Of a DNA stretch of 64,000 bases, positions 1 through 23,558 are shown in pieces. The position numbers were made by a program, and so were the translations under genes. The stretch covers positions 4,241,738-4,305,737 of the forward strand of contig CM022676.1 in the NCBI GenBank assembly GCA_012295275.1. Reading direction: 5' to 3'. The stretch's first letter is position 1; each line of letters opens with the position of its first letter. This DNA comes from Chrysomallon squamiferum (Eukaryota > Mollusca > Gastropoda > Neomphalida > Peltospiridae). The notes under the pieces are model-generated. The model had not been told where the DNA came from. It ran no database searches and saw nothing but the letters and a program-made list of their open reading frames with translations.

Positions 1-280
1 TTGAACCATTCTGATTTTACACACCTCTCTTTTCCTTTCTGTTATTCTCTATTTACCTGTTACTCTGTCTGATCGTTCTTTCTTTCTTTACTTCACAGTA
101 TCCACACATCCATCCATCTGTCTACCCAATCACTGTCTCTGAATATATAATTACATATCTAAGAACGTACGTCTAACGAAACGACAGAACATGAGCTAAA
201 CGTATTGTGGGCAAGTAGTTAGAACAGGAAAACAGATAAGAGACACTATGAAGGGAAGTTACTTAACTTGTAAACGTATG
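1..280. repeat. Intergenic repeat R1 (partial copy)
   Basis: Low-copy repeat found downstream of every gene copy in the window. It is recognised by a stretch with CCATCCATCTGTCTACCCA and CACTGTCTCTGAATATATAA. Other copies lie near 14390-15250, 27430-28090 (inverted), 39235-40065, 48215-49545, 54170-55010 and 61050-62215. It appears to have been copied together with the receptor genes. I see no gene in it. Confidence 0.7.
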
Positions 281-294
281 TGTGTGTTTGTGAG

Positions 295-300
295 TGTATA

Positions 301-347
<47 letters not shown>
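295..347. repeat. (TA)n microsatellite
   Basis: Uninterrupted TA repeat. The open frames over it are low-complexity and not genes. Confidence 0.9.
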
Positions 348-351
<4 letters not shown>

Positions 352-544
352 GCACACACTCAGTTACATTCATTAGTACATATATATCATAATATGACAG
401 TACACTATACAGCGTAACGTAACGCAATGTAACATAATGTAATACAGCATAAAAGTATGTAATAAAGCAAGCATAATAATAACAAAACAACAACAGTAAT
501 AACAAACAGACACACACACATAGACACACATCCATACATATTGC

Positions 545-830
545 AGTATAAACCGAACACAATAGAAACAGTATACTACTCTATGACGTGACTGAAAGAG
601 TATCAAGTGTTTTAGGTTATATATTTTGTTCGTCTTTTTCATCCATGACTGGTTTTAAACTGAGAGGTAGAGTTACAACATACCAAAATAAAACTGACCA
701 AGAAACAAAACTTGGAAAACATCGATGTTGTGTAGGTCACGCCACAATTCAAAATGGACGCCCTTTATCTATGCAGCTAAGATTTCTAATTATAAAAAAT
801 GCGCACGCAAACTTACTTACACGCGCACAC
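545..830. repeat. Dispersed repeat R2, copy 1
   Basis: Repeat of about 280 bp bounded by TA and CA microsatellites. It contains a recurring core with AAAATGGCCGCCCTTTATC (here slightly diverged) and CAATGACTTGACAGAAAGAG. Nine copies occur in the window in both orientations. No coding potential is evident; it could be a short interspersed element. Confidence 0.7.
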
Positions 831-1283
831 ACACACTCAGATACACTGACATTGATCATACACACCTATACACATATATATATATATTTACATATATACG
901 TACCATCTATCTGCCTAAATCATAAATTTTATATACATCCATATATGCAGATATATATATATATAGTAGGACATAACAAACGGAAGTTGCGTAACTACTA
1001 AACGTACATATACGTATATATACACCCGTATCCATACAAAGATACATTATACTTACATATATCCATAGATATATACATACATACATATGCATACACACAG
1101 ATAATATACATACATTATACATACATATATCCATAGATATAAACATACATGCATACATATCCTAACAAAATTAGTATTTATATATATATATATATATACA
1201 CGCATACAGATATACATATATACGAACGTACGTATAGACAAAAAACCCAATAACATAAGCATATATAGACACACATATATATT

Positions 1284-1284
<1 letters not shown>

Positions 1285-1357
<73 letters not shown>
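1285..1357. repeat. (CT)n microsatellite
   Basis: Uninterrupted dinucleotide run. Confidence 0.95.
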
Positions 1358-1358
<1 letters not shown>

Positions 1359-1464
1359 CCCTCCCTCTACATTTCTATGAAAAGCAATCCGGATCACACC
1401 TGACATAAAATAACTGAGAACACACATAACTCTGCATATTTCATTCTAACTTTCTTTTCAAGTA

Positions 1465-1518
1465 AAAAAAAAGAAAAAAAAAAAAAAAAAAAAAATCAAA
1501 AAAAAAAAAAAAAAAAAC
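1465..1518. repeat. Poly(A)-rich tract
   Basis: About 50 bases of nearly pure A. No retrotransposon coding sequence precedes it. Confidence 0.85.
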
Positions 1519-2166
1519 GTGACACCTGTGTCTGAACACAGAAGAATACGTGACAGTTTCTACACTCTTTCATTTTGTTATGTCACGGGTTCGAATGCGA
1601 TCGTAGGACAAAAAGATTTATCGGTGTAAATAGTCTTTCTTATGCAGCTGCTTTCCTATCGTGTTGAATTACACTTGACAAAGTCGTCCGAGAGACGGAT
1701 CCAGTGATATTTATAGGGGGTGTTGCTTGTTTGGTTATTATATCTGTACAAACAGAACTAGGCGTTCTTGGGCATTTTGTTAAGCATATAATCTATATAT
1801 CGGTCTGTATGTATATGTATGTATGTCTGTTTATGTGTGTATGTATGTGTGTGTGATAAAACATTTCATCACTGGGCCTACCAGGTGAATTGACTTGAAA
1901 TGCACTGTTTTTGATCGTGATACTTCATTAAATAACAATTGTACAGGTATCCATACAAGAAGGTAGTGAGAGTAAATCTTACAACTTGACAAAGAAGAAA
2001 AATATTTTTTATTCATAGCAGAGAAAACAAGAAACTAGTAAAGAATAGATAATAAAATTAAAACGATATTTTATTAACTGCTGTGAAAACAAGAAATTAT
2101 CGAGGAAAAGATACTAAAACTAGAACTTTATTTTTAATAACGTCAGTGAAAACTAAAAAACTGGAA

Positions 2167-2224
2167 ATGATTTGTACGTTATTCTGCGTATTTATGTTAC
2201 TGGGATGTTTATTGTGCGTACAAG
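2167..2224 (+). pseudogene. Orphan signal-peptide exon
   Basis: ATG followed by MICTLFCVFMLLGCLLCVQ, 58 bases ending at a GT donor in phase 1. This is homologous to the first exon of every gene in the cluster. No Ig exon follows before unrelated repeat sequence, so it is a detached first exon left by duplication or deletion. Confidence 0.75.
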
Positions 2225-2488
2225 GTTTGTGTTTTATATCGACATTACTTATCTGCATCTGACTTAGTCTCGTTTTATTACTAAGGTAATAACTGGGTAA
2301 CATGAACTCTGGAAATATATTTATCAAAATATGAAACAATAACATAACATAAGATAACATAATATATCATAACATAACAGTACACTACACAACGTAACGT
2401 AACGTAAAGCAACATAATGTAATACAATAATAAAATATGTAAAGAAGCAAGCGCAATAATAATAACAAAACAACAACAATAAAACACA

Positions 2489-2500
2489 CTCACACACACT

Positions 2501-2550
<50 letters not shown>
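2489..2550. repeat. (CA)n microsatellite
   Basis: Nearly pure CA run at the edge of repeat R2. Confidence 0.9.
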
Positions 2551-2552
<2 letters not shown>

Positions 2553-2561
2553 TAGACATGT

Positions 2562-2890
2562 TCCAGTATAAACCGAACACAATAGAAAGTGTATGCTACT
2601 GAATAACTTGACAGAAAGAGTATTTGTGTTTTAGGTTATATGTTTTGGGCGTTTTCTTTCATTCATGGCTGGTTTTAAATAGAGTGTAGAGTTACAACAT
2701 ATCAGAGTAAAACGGGTCAGCCATGTCAAAACATGAGAAACAAAACTTGACAAACATCTATGTTATCTAGGTTAACGCCACAATTCAAAATGGCCGCCCT
2801 TTATCTCTGCAGCAAATAATTTATCACCTGAGAATTTGCACAAAGATTTCTGATTATAAAAAATACACTTACTTACACACACACAAAACA
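2562..2890. repeat. Dispersed repeat R2, copy 2
   Basis: Second copy of the R2 repeat, with the AAAATGGCCGCCCTTTATC core near 2789. Confidence 0.7.
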
Positions 2891-2900
2891 CACACACACA

Positions 2901-3213
2901 CAGTGGTACCTTGACTTACGAGTTTAATTCGCTCCGTGGCCGAGCTCGTAAGTCAATTTTCTCGTATATCAAATCAGTTTTTCCAACTGAAATTAATTGA
3001 AATACAATTAGTACGTTCATGCTCCGAACCCCCCCCCATTTCTGGTAACTTTTTAAAATAATAATAATAAAAAATAAAAGTAAAAGAGAATTTAAATAAA
3101 TTAAATGGTTTTGTAAAGAATATTTATCTTGGAGATCGGACAAATTAGTTTAACACCTTTAGCTGACTCGGAAACCTCGTAACTTGGGGCACTCGTAGAT
3201 CAAGGTACCACTG
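2901..3213. mobile_element. Non-autonomous DNA transposon (MITE)
   Basis: Terminal inverted repeats of 22 bp, CAGTGGTACCTTGACTTACG at the left end and its near-perfect inverse at the right, with 20 of 22 positions matching. They enclose about 270 bp without coding capacity. TIRs beginning CAGTGGTACC are typical of pogo/Tigger-like and related Tc1-mariner MITEs. A TA follows the right end; the left side lies in a CA repeat, so the target duplication is not clear. Confidence 0.8.
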
Positions 3214-3639
3214 TATATGTATATACACACACACAGACAAACATATATTGATACCCGAACATACACACATGCACATATACCATTTACGTTCATAAATATT
3301 ATATACATGCACATATATATATATATATATACATTAAAAAGTAAATATATATATATATATGTGTGTGTGTGTAAACACACACACTTATTTACACATACAT
3401 TCATGTATACATACATACTTACCTACTTATCAATATACATATCTGTATAAATGCTAACAAGGAAATAACGACACCTATAAGGTAAAATACTTTCAAAAAT
3501 ACCTATATAAGTACATAAATAGACTCGGGCATCAAAACAAATTAATAAAAAATAAAAAATAAATAAATAAATAAAAATAAATACAGACAACGCAGAAGAA
3601 GAAAAAACATTCTAAGCAGAAGTAACTATTCAAAATTCA

Positions 3640-3903
3640 ACGCTGTGTGACATATTGCATTGTGTATTTTTTCTGATTCAGTCGAGTGGATTTAGTTTAT
3701 TAATAAACATGCAGAGCCAATGAGACTAGTGTTCATATTGTGTATGAAACAGGAAGTAAACCTGATACGTTAAACGAATAAAGTACACAAGAAGAAGGCG
3801 TCGAAAACTGCTTTTACATTAACAGCAGTAAAATCGAGAAAGCAGTCAAGAAAAGACAGTAACTATATTTTTATTAATGGCAGTTAAAACTAAAACACTG
3901 GAA
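3640..3903 (+). promoter_or_regulatory. Conserved 5' flank of gene A
   Basis: About 260 bp upstream of the signal exon is conserved in all complete gene copies, on both strands. It includes TTTATTAATAAA, GAGCCAATGAGACTAGTGTT and GAAGGCGTCGAAAACTG. It probably holds the promoter and 5' UTR. The CCAAT-containing core GAGCCAATGAGA could be a CCAAT box; that is inference. Confidence 0.4.
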
Positions 3904-13813
<9,910 letters not shown>

Positions 13814-14057
13814 TAAAGTTTGAAAATAAATGAAACTGTTGTTCGTGAATGACAAAGAAGAAAACAAGTTCTATTTGTTAATCATGTACTTCTTGAAACT
13901 GTTTTATGAATACTAACAGGATATTAAATTGTTAAAAGTTTTTTTTTACTAAAATACAAGGACTTCAGTTTGTACAGTGACACCACATTTGAACTGTGTA
14001 AATAGCTACCTGTGAGAAATGTTATAAATAGTTTAGTGAGTTCATAACAGCGAATTT

Positions 14058-14378
14058 TTAATCATTCATTACCATTGTCTGAGATGTGACTCTAACTATG
14101 TGAAAACTTCGGGAGATTTCTGACTTAAAATTAAAATATTTACACACGTATAGATTAACAAAAAGAAACCTTTGATCAATCTCAGTAACACTGGTCTCTT
14201 TCGCACATGTTTCATCTTTTAATTTTTTTATTTCCTCCGATGTAAGATCCTTGACGTCATGAAAGTCTTTATTTTCTTGTATAACAGTAACATGAGAAAT
14301 GAAATTTCTTTCCACGGCTTCGTAAATTTTGTCTGTCAAAGCTGTTATCTTTTTTGGTGATATTTCTGAGGTTTTCAT
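14058..14378 (-). CDS. Unrecognised 106-residue open frame, antisense in the 3' flank
   Basis: Begins MKTSEISPKKITALTDKIY and contains VTVIQENKDFHDVKDLTSEE. Its composition is protein-like and unlike the microsatellite frames. Related but interrupted copies lie in the 3' flanks of other genes (about 24400-24150, 29020-29250 inverted, 48050-48200, 54000-54180, 60840-61050). In those copies a GT...AG-bounded insert interrupts the homology, which could be an intron lost here. It may be an exon of a neighbouring antisense gene or a relic. Function unknown. Confidence 0.3.
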   Translation of the reverse strand: MKTSEISPKKITALTDKIYEAVERNFISHVTVIQENKDFHDVKDLTSEEIKKLKDETCAKETSVTEIDQRFLFVNLYVCKYFNFKSEISRSFHIVRVTSQTMVMND

Positions 14379-14389
14379 ATTTTTATTCT

Positions 14390-15250
14390 CTATTTACGTT
14401 GAGTAAAGCATAATTCTATGAGATGATTTTGTAAACGTTTGACGAGGATTGGGGCGTACGAATCGATTTTTTTTTTTTTTTTTTTTTTTTTTTGGGGGGT
14501 TATATTGAAATAAACGGCTTGGATTGGATTTAAAATGCTTTTGTTTTTTTAAACAATGTTTCTGTGTGTGCATGTTTCCTGTTAAATGTCTTTCTCTGTA
14601 CTGTTAGATTTTATATGGAATTGTTGCTTATGTATCAAACACTGAAATTAAAGAAAATGGGTTCAAGGAACTGTGAATAATCATTTAGAACAGGAAACAG
14701 GACAAGGGACCTAATGAAGGGAACTGGTGTAAGAACTAAACTAGTGTGTACTATTTCTCTGCTCATTACGTCATGTTTCTTCTTCATATAGAAGGTTTCT
14801 TTCTGTGTTCGTGATTCCAAAGATATTTTTCGTTCACATAATAAATACATTTTCCAGTTCCCTGCTATATTTCATTCTTTCCCTTCGTACAATATAAGAA
14901 AGTAATGTTTCTCTTTGTCTTTCAAATGTGTTCGTCTGTTTGTGTGTGTTTGTTTATAAAAATCTTTCTCAGTCGATTTTTATACTTGAACAATTCTGAT
15001 TTTACACACCTCTCTTTTCTTTTCTGTTATTCTCAATTTATCTGTTACTCTGTCTGATTGTTCTTTCTTTCTTTACTTCACTGTATCCACACATCCATCC
15101 ATCTGTCTACCCAATCACTGTCTGTGAATATATAATTACATATGTAAGAACGTACGTCTAACGAAATGACAGAACATGAGCTAAACGTATTGTGGACAAG
15201 TAGTTAGAACAGGAAAACAGACAAGGGAAGTTACTTAACTTGTAAACGTA
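14390..15250. repeat. Intergenic repeat R1, full copy
   Basis: Complete R1 unit from GAGTAAAGCATAATTCTATG to GTTACTTAACTTGTAAACG. It aligns to the other 3' flanks. No gene seen. Confidence 0.7.
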
Positions 15251-15264
15251 TCTTTGTGTGTGTC

Positions 15265-15284
<20 letters not shown>

Positions 15285-15340
<56 letters not shown>
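15285..15340. repeat. (TA)n microsatellite
   Basis: Pure TA run between R1 and R2. Confidence 0.9.
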
Positions 15341-15346
<6 letters not shown>

Positions 15347-15407
15347 TATACACATACATAGGTATAGTATACATACCCACAAACAGATATTTATAAACAC
15401 AGACACA

Positions 15408-15700
15408 CACAATAGAAAGAGTATGCTACTCAATGACTTGACAGAAAGAGTATCATGTGTTTTAGGTTAAATCTTTAGTTCGTCTTTTTTCATAGATGAC
15501 TGGTTTTAAACTGAGAGGTAGAGTTAGAACATACAACAACAAAACTGTCCACGTGATGTCATGACGTAGGAAACAAAACTTGGCAAAGATGTTGTGCAGG
15601 TCATGTTACTATTCAAAACGGCCGCCCTTTATCTATGCAGCTGAGATTTCTAATTATAAAAAATGCACACGCACACTTACTTACACGCGCAGACACGCAC
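15408..15700. repeat. Dispersed repeat R2, copy 3
   Basis: R2 unit with the core ACGGCCGCCCTTTATCTATG. Confidence 0.7.
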
Positions 15701-15779
15701 ACTCAGATACATTGATACCCGATCATACACATATACACATATACCACCTATCTGCCTACGCTCATAAATATTATATGCA

Positions 15780-16960
<1,181 letters not shown>

Positions 16961-17599
16961 AAGGAATTATCGAGGAAAAGATAGTATGAAACACAAAATT
17001 TATATAACATAATATATCATAACATAACAGTACACTACACAACGGAACGTATTCATACAATATTAAAATATGTAATCTGAATAATAATAACAAAAACATT
17101 AACACACAATATAACACACATAACAGGGTAACATAAACTATTGAACATATTCCATTTAAACATAAAAATAATAAAATGCATATATAAATATACATAACAT
17201 AACACAAAAATAACATAATATATCAACAACAATAACAGTTTCTTTCATTCACTACACAACACATACACAACGTCAAAACACATACCATGTAAAACGGGCC
17301 AGCTATGTTCCAATATGAGAACATAAAAAATAAAACATCTATGCTAACAAGATAATAACAAAACCTATCATCTCTGTTTTAGTTTCACCTAAAAAAGACA
17401 CATTTAATACATTCATGTAAAATTTAAATATGGAAATACACACACAAATTTAAAAAAAATAAAAAAAAATAAATAAAAAAAAAAAAAAAAAACTAAAATA
17501 AAGAAAGAATTAAATAACAAGAAGAATAAAACTTCTGTTTTAGAAATAACTTTATTCAAAATTCAACGCATGTGTGACATATTGCATTGTGTATTTTTA

Positions 17600-17867
17600 C
17601 TCATTCAGTTTTTTGGCTTTAGTTTATTAATAAATATGCAGAGCAAAGTGTTGATATTGTGTATGAAGTGGATTTAAGTTGCTATGTTAAAGGATAAAGT
17701 TTATGTTGCCTAGGATAATAAATAAATGAAAAAGGAGCCAATGAGACATGTGTTCATATTGTGTATGAAGCAGGAAGTAAACCTGATCCGTTAAACGAAT
17801 AAAGTACAACAAGAAGGCGTCGAAAACTGCTTTTACATTAACAGAAGTAAAAACAAAAATACTGGAA
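17600..17867 (+). promoter_or_regulatory. Conserved 5' flank of gene B
   Basis: Two diverged copies of the shared upstream block (TTTATTAATAAATATG, GTGTATGAAG), then GAAGGCGTCGAAAACTGC. Probable promoter and 5' UTR. Confidence 0.4.
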
Positions 17868-17925
17868 ATGAGTTGTAAGTTATTCTGTGTGTTCGTTTTA
17901 CTGGGATGTGTAATTCACGTACAAG
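17868..17925 (+). CDS. Gene B signal-peptide exon
   Basis: MSCKLFCVFVLLGCVIHVQ, 58 bases, donor G|GTATG intact, phase 1. Confidence 0.85.
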
Positions 17926-19985
17926 GTATGTATTTTATATTCCTCACAAAAGACAGACGTTCCATAAAGTATAGTATAGCATAAACAACAGAAGACACGG
18001 TTGAGTGCATTTACTAATTGCCTGCCGTTAACCGTGAATAACACATGTAATAAATTATAGACTGGTCCGATACAACTAAATACAGAAAACAGAACAAAAT
18101 TATATAAAATTAGATTTATTAATAGATTTATTTGTAGATTTATTAATTACATTTACCAGATTATAATTAGCCTCTCGCTGATGTTTTTATGAACAGACTG
18201 GAGCATATCATTGAATCAGTGACGGCTGTTCAGGATACATTACCTAATAAAGAATTTTCTGTATCAAATGGCGTGTCTGCATTATAGGCTGTCTTTCTGT
18301 GTTTTGAGAGGGAACCATTTATCTGTACCTGAGTATTTAATTTACAAACTGTGAAATTTAGACTCAGTCGAAGTTATGTTTCGTTGACTAATGTAAAAGA
18401 TATATATGGGTAATTGTGTGATTTGAATTTTTGAAATATATCTATTAAAACATGGGACAATAACAAAACACAACATAACATAACATAACAACATGACGGT
18501 CCATAAATACATACTAACTTAACGTAACGTAAATGTAAATATAAAATAAAATATAAATAAATAAATAAAAATAAATAAATAAAAATAAAAAAAACATTCA
18601 AGAAAACTATTCAAATGTTTAACAAGAATGTATTTATTGTTATTATTATTTTAAATTTTAGGTCTGAATTACAATTTAACAACATCAGACAGATATGCAA
18701 TTGGTGGATCACCTTTTACTTTTATCTGCCAGAGAAATTATTATTTTCATGAAATAAGTTGGTTTGAGAATAAAGCACAATATACACGATGCGTGATCTA
18801 GAAACACGGTCAGTGTCATTTTTAGTAAAACATCCAGAAAAAGATACAATTTTTTATTATCTGTTCAGATGAACTCAAAACTCTGACAATAAAATCAGTT
18901 GAAACTCAGTCAACATGGGACAGTGTGGAGATGTGGTGATTACAGACCACGCAGCAATGTAATAAAACTTGAAGTGAGAGGTAAAACTTATCTTTATTTA
19001 TTTTTATCATCCTACAAAATATATTAACTGATGACAAAACAATAAACTAAATAAATAGTTGTAATACATTATAGAATAATCCGATACAACTAAATACAGA
19101 ACAAAACAACAAAATCAAAAAATTACATTTATCAACATCATTTCGATTTAAATAGTTGTACATCGATAACTAATTATAACAGAGCAACCAACAATTTCTA
19201 CTGTCAGAACAAAACTATGAAGAAAATGATGATGAAGCTGCCGACCATGATGATGATGATGTTGATAATGTTTCTGTTCTTTTTCCAGATGGTCCTGGAA
19301 CATCACTCAAACTGAGTACTTCGTCTTTTGTGACTGCTGTGGAAGGAAGTGACGTCACAGTGTCTTGTTCGGCGACGTGTTTCATCTCGTGCAATTATCA
19401 ATGGAAGGTCGAAGATGACGTCATAAGTAACACAAGCATTCTGTCATTGGCTGATATTGATCGATCACAGACAGGTCTCTATGTGTGTACGGCTGAAAAT
19501 GGAGATACGAACCAAACTGCTAATAAAACACTTCATTTGACTGTACATTGTAAGTAAGAAACTAATTATAGTAAAAATGGAAATAATAAAATTCACAAAT
19601 GATTTAGTATTTGTTAGAGTTGTATGCTTAAAATATCAGACAATCAGTTATAAACGTGTATAGTTAACAGAGAGGTTTAGCATAGACGGACTCCGTCAAG
19701 ATATTAGATCACGTACAGAATCTACAATACCGGTCACTTACGTAACTCATCTTCAGTTTAGTTTCCACGTACAACCCAAGGCTCATTCACGTTTTTTCTT
19801 CCGAAAAGGAACAGAAAATCAACAGACAAGTTTACATTTTCAAAATGATTGTCGTGTGACTAGGGTAAGCTTGTACCATACACAAGTTAAAAATTATGCA
19901 CTTTTCTTATAGTCTGCCAAACAAAACCAAAAACAATAACAACAACGATAATAACAACAACAACAATAACAACAACAACAACAAC

Positions 19986-20016
<31 letters not shown>

Positions 20017-20181
20017 GTAATAACAACAATAATAGCAACAACAACAAAAATGGCAACAGTATAAGGAGCTATAGCAATAATAATCAAGATGACAAAGACC
20101 ACGATGTTGATAATGATGGTGATGATTACGATGATAACGATTTTGTATTTATTTATTTATTTATTTATTTATTTGTTCATA

Positions 20182-20219
<38 letters not shown>

Positions 20220-21388
20220 TTTTTTTTTTACAGATGGTCCCGGCAGCTCACTTCGAGTCAATTCTTCATCTGACATCTCTGTAGAGGAAGGAAGTGACGT
20301 CACAATATCATGCAAAGCCGATTGCTTTGTCAAATGCTTTTACAGATGGGAACTGACCAATCAGATTGTCAGTAACAACGAACTACTGGCACTGACTAAT
20401 ATTACGAGATTTCAAGATGGCGTCTACAAATGCATTGCTTCTAATCCGGATACGAACCAAACATCACATACGAACATTATTATTAATATTAAGTGTGAGT
20501 TTTAATTCATTTTATTTTGAGATTAATTTTGAATACAAATAATAAAATAGAAATAAAAACTATTCACAGAGATCCAACGTGCGAATATCAAGTCTGTAGA
20601 ATGGTTTAGATAGACGGGCTCGGTCAACGTATTAGATCACGTACAGGATGTACGATACGGGTCACGTACATAACTCATATTCAGTTTAGCTTCCACGTAT
20701 ACCCCAAGGCTCATTCACGTTTTTTTTCCGCTAAGGTTTTATAACATTTAGTTTACTATTTCTAGATGATTGTCAAGACTGAATACAGATCATAAAAATA
20801 AAATTTATATTTTCTTATTCAGAGAGATTCAACAACAACAACAACAACAATAACAAAAATAACAACAATAAAAATAACAGATACTGAGAGTAAGAGAGAA
20901 TAATAGAGAACAAGAACAACAAAAATGGCGACAGATTAGAGCTATAGAAAGAGAATCATGCTCACGTACACCATCCATGACAAACAATACGGGAAACTAA
21001 ACAAAAGTTTAGCTTCCACGTACAACCCAATTGACGTTTTTTTTTTCCCAATAAGTTCATGATGAAAATCAACAGACAAGTTTACATTTTCAAAATGATT
21101 GTCGTTTTTGACTAGGGGTAAGCTTGGACCATATATAAGTTAAAAATTATGCACTTTTCTTTTAGTCTGTGGAAACAACAACAATAACAATAACAATAAT
21201 AATAGTGTTGCTAATAATAATAGTAATAATAACAAGAATAGCAACAACAACAACAAAAATGGGAACAGTATCAGCAACTATAGCAATAATAATCATGATG
21301 ACGAAGACCACTATGTTGATAATGATGGTGATGATTATGATGATGACGATAAAGCTGATTAAATAGAAAAAAAGTATTTATTTATTTA

Positions 21389-21449
<61 letters not shown>

Positions 21450-23023
21450 TTTATTTTTTATTTTATTTCAATTTAATTTATTTTTTCACAGATGGTCCCG
21501 GTAGTTCACTTCGAGTCAATTCTTCATCTGACATCACTGTAGAGGAAGGAAGTGACGTAACAATATCATGCAAAGCCGAATGCTTTGTCAAATGCCTTTA
21601 CAGATGGGAACTGACGAATCAGATTGTCAGTAACAACGGACTACTGGCACTGACTAATATCACGAGATTTCAAGATGGCGTCTACACATGCATTGCTTCT
21701 AATCCGGATACGAACCAAACATCACAGACGAAAATTATTCTTAATATTAAGTGTGAGTGGGAGAATAAACTAAATGTAACGTTTATATGCTGCGCTGCAG
21801 TATATATATATATATATATATTCACGTCTGTATATATATTTGTATGCTTATATGTGTATAAGTCTGCATGAATGTATGTATGTATGTATGTATGTATGTA
21901 TACGTATTTGTATATGCATCTTTATAAATATATGTACGTATGTATGTGTGTGTGTGCATCTGTATGCAGCATGAGTTTATGTAGTATGCATCTATGCATG
22001 TTTGTTACAGAAATTACTTAGATCATTTAGCAACAGCAAATAAATAATTACCTAGTCTGTGAAGATATATTGATAATATCAAATATACAAATTAAGTAAT
22101 TATTGAAGACATATACAAATATATTAATTCAATGTCACATTTTTATTTGTGCTAACGAATTTTCAGGTGCTGTAGAAGACAACGGACAGTTCGGAAAAGG
22201 ATTTGGCAGCGGTTTTGGAACTTTCCTTGTTCTGTCTGTTATCATTGTCATTGTCGTTGTTCTCTACGTCCGAAACAAAAGTAGTATTTCTTTAATTTTT
22301 GTTTGTTTGCTTATTTATTTTTGTTTTGTTTGTTTGTTTCTTATTTATTTATTTGTTTGCTTGTTTGTTAGTTTCTTTCTTTCTTTTTTATTTATTTGTT
22401 TACTAATTTGTTTATTTCTTTTTGTTTTACTTTCTATTGTTTATTTATTCATTCATTCATCCATTTGTTTGTTGCTTCGTTTATTCATTCATTCATTTAT
22501 TCATTGAATCATGCTATTGCTTCTTTATTGTTTGTATCTTTATTTGTTTCTTTGTTCGTTTGTTTCTTTTATTATATATTTTATTCAGTTTTACGTAATA
22601 GTACAAGGGAGATAAATCTAGTATAATTTACACAATTACCCTGAACATAGTAACCAAACCTGTTTTCGCGACTAACTGGGAATTTCAGACACCTGATAAA
22701 GAAAAATGATTTACAAGCAGAACAAGATTTAATCATGGATTTATTTCAGACAGACATCATACTAAAAATATTTCACGATCGGTACTATTCCCAGTAATGA
22801 GGTCTGCAATTACGTAGCATGATTTGAAGAGAGGGGTATATTGTATACATAATAATAGCTAGTACTACTATCACTTCTACCATCACCACCACCACCACCA
22901 CCACCACTACTACTACTATAACTACTACTACTACTACTCCTACTATTACATTACTATGTGCATGATGGTGATGATGATACTATTATTATTATTACTATTA
23001 TTATTATTATTATTATTATTATA

Positions 23024-23094
<71 letters not shown>

Positions 23095-23458
23095 AGGAAA
23101 GAAGAAGGCAGCTTCTAATCCAGAAAGGTATTTTAATTTATATATTTGTACTACTTTTCTTTATATCTCTAGAATATATTCATGTGTTTTCGTACGTACA
23201 TACGCATGTTTATATTCATTTATATATGGATGAGTGTATGTAAGCATATATCTATGTACGTATGAGCGTCTGTCTGTATATATATATATATGTATGTATG
23301 AGTGTATGGTATGTGTACATGTATATGTGTTTGCATTTCTTTGTATTCAGATTATTATATGTAATATGTTATTTACTTTTGAAATTTCAGAATCAGCTCA
23401 AATCAACCTGTGTACTACAATGTTGGTCCGATTTCTGGTAAGTTTACATGTATACATT

Positions 23459-23503
<45 letters not shown>

Positions 23504-23521
23504 ATATTAGGACCTACATAC

Positions 23522-23558
<37 letters not shown>

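Larger units (their letters stand above)
960..2100. repeat. Segmental duplicate of 15805-16960
   Basis: This stretch and 15805-16960 align along most of their length, including the (CT)n block and the segment with AAGTCGTCCGAGAGACGGA. No convincing gene is visible in either copy; open frames are microsatellite read-throughs. Confidence 0.75.

Noticed and set aside
1575-1610. tRNA B-box-like GGTTCGAATGC, possible tRNA or tRNA-derived SINE
   Set aside because: No A box at the right distance and no cloverleaf; the duplicate at 16455 has GGTGCAAATCC.
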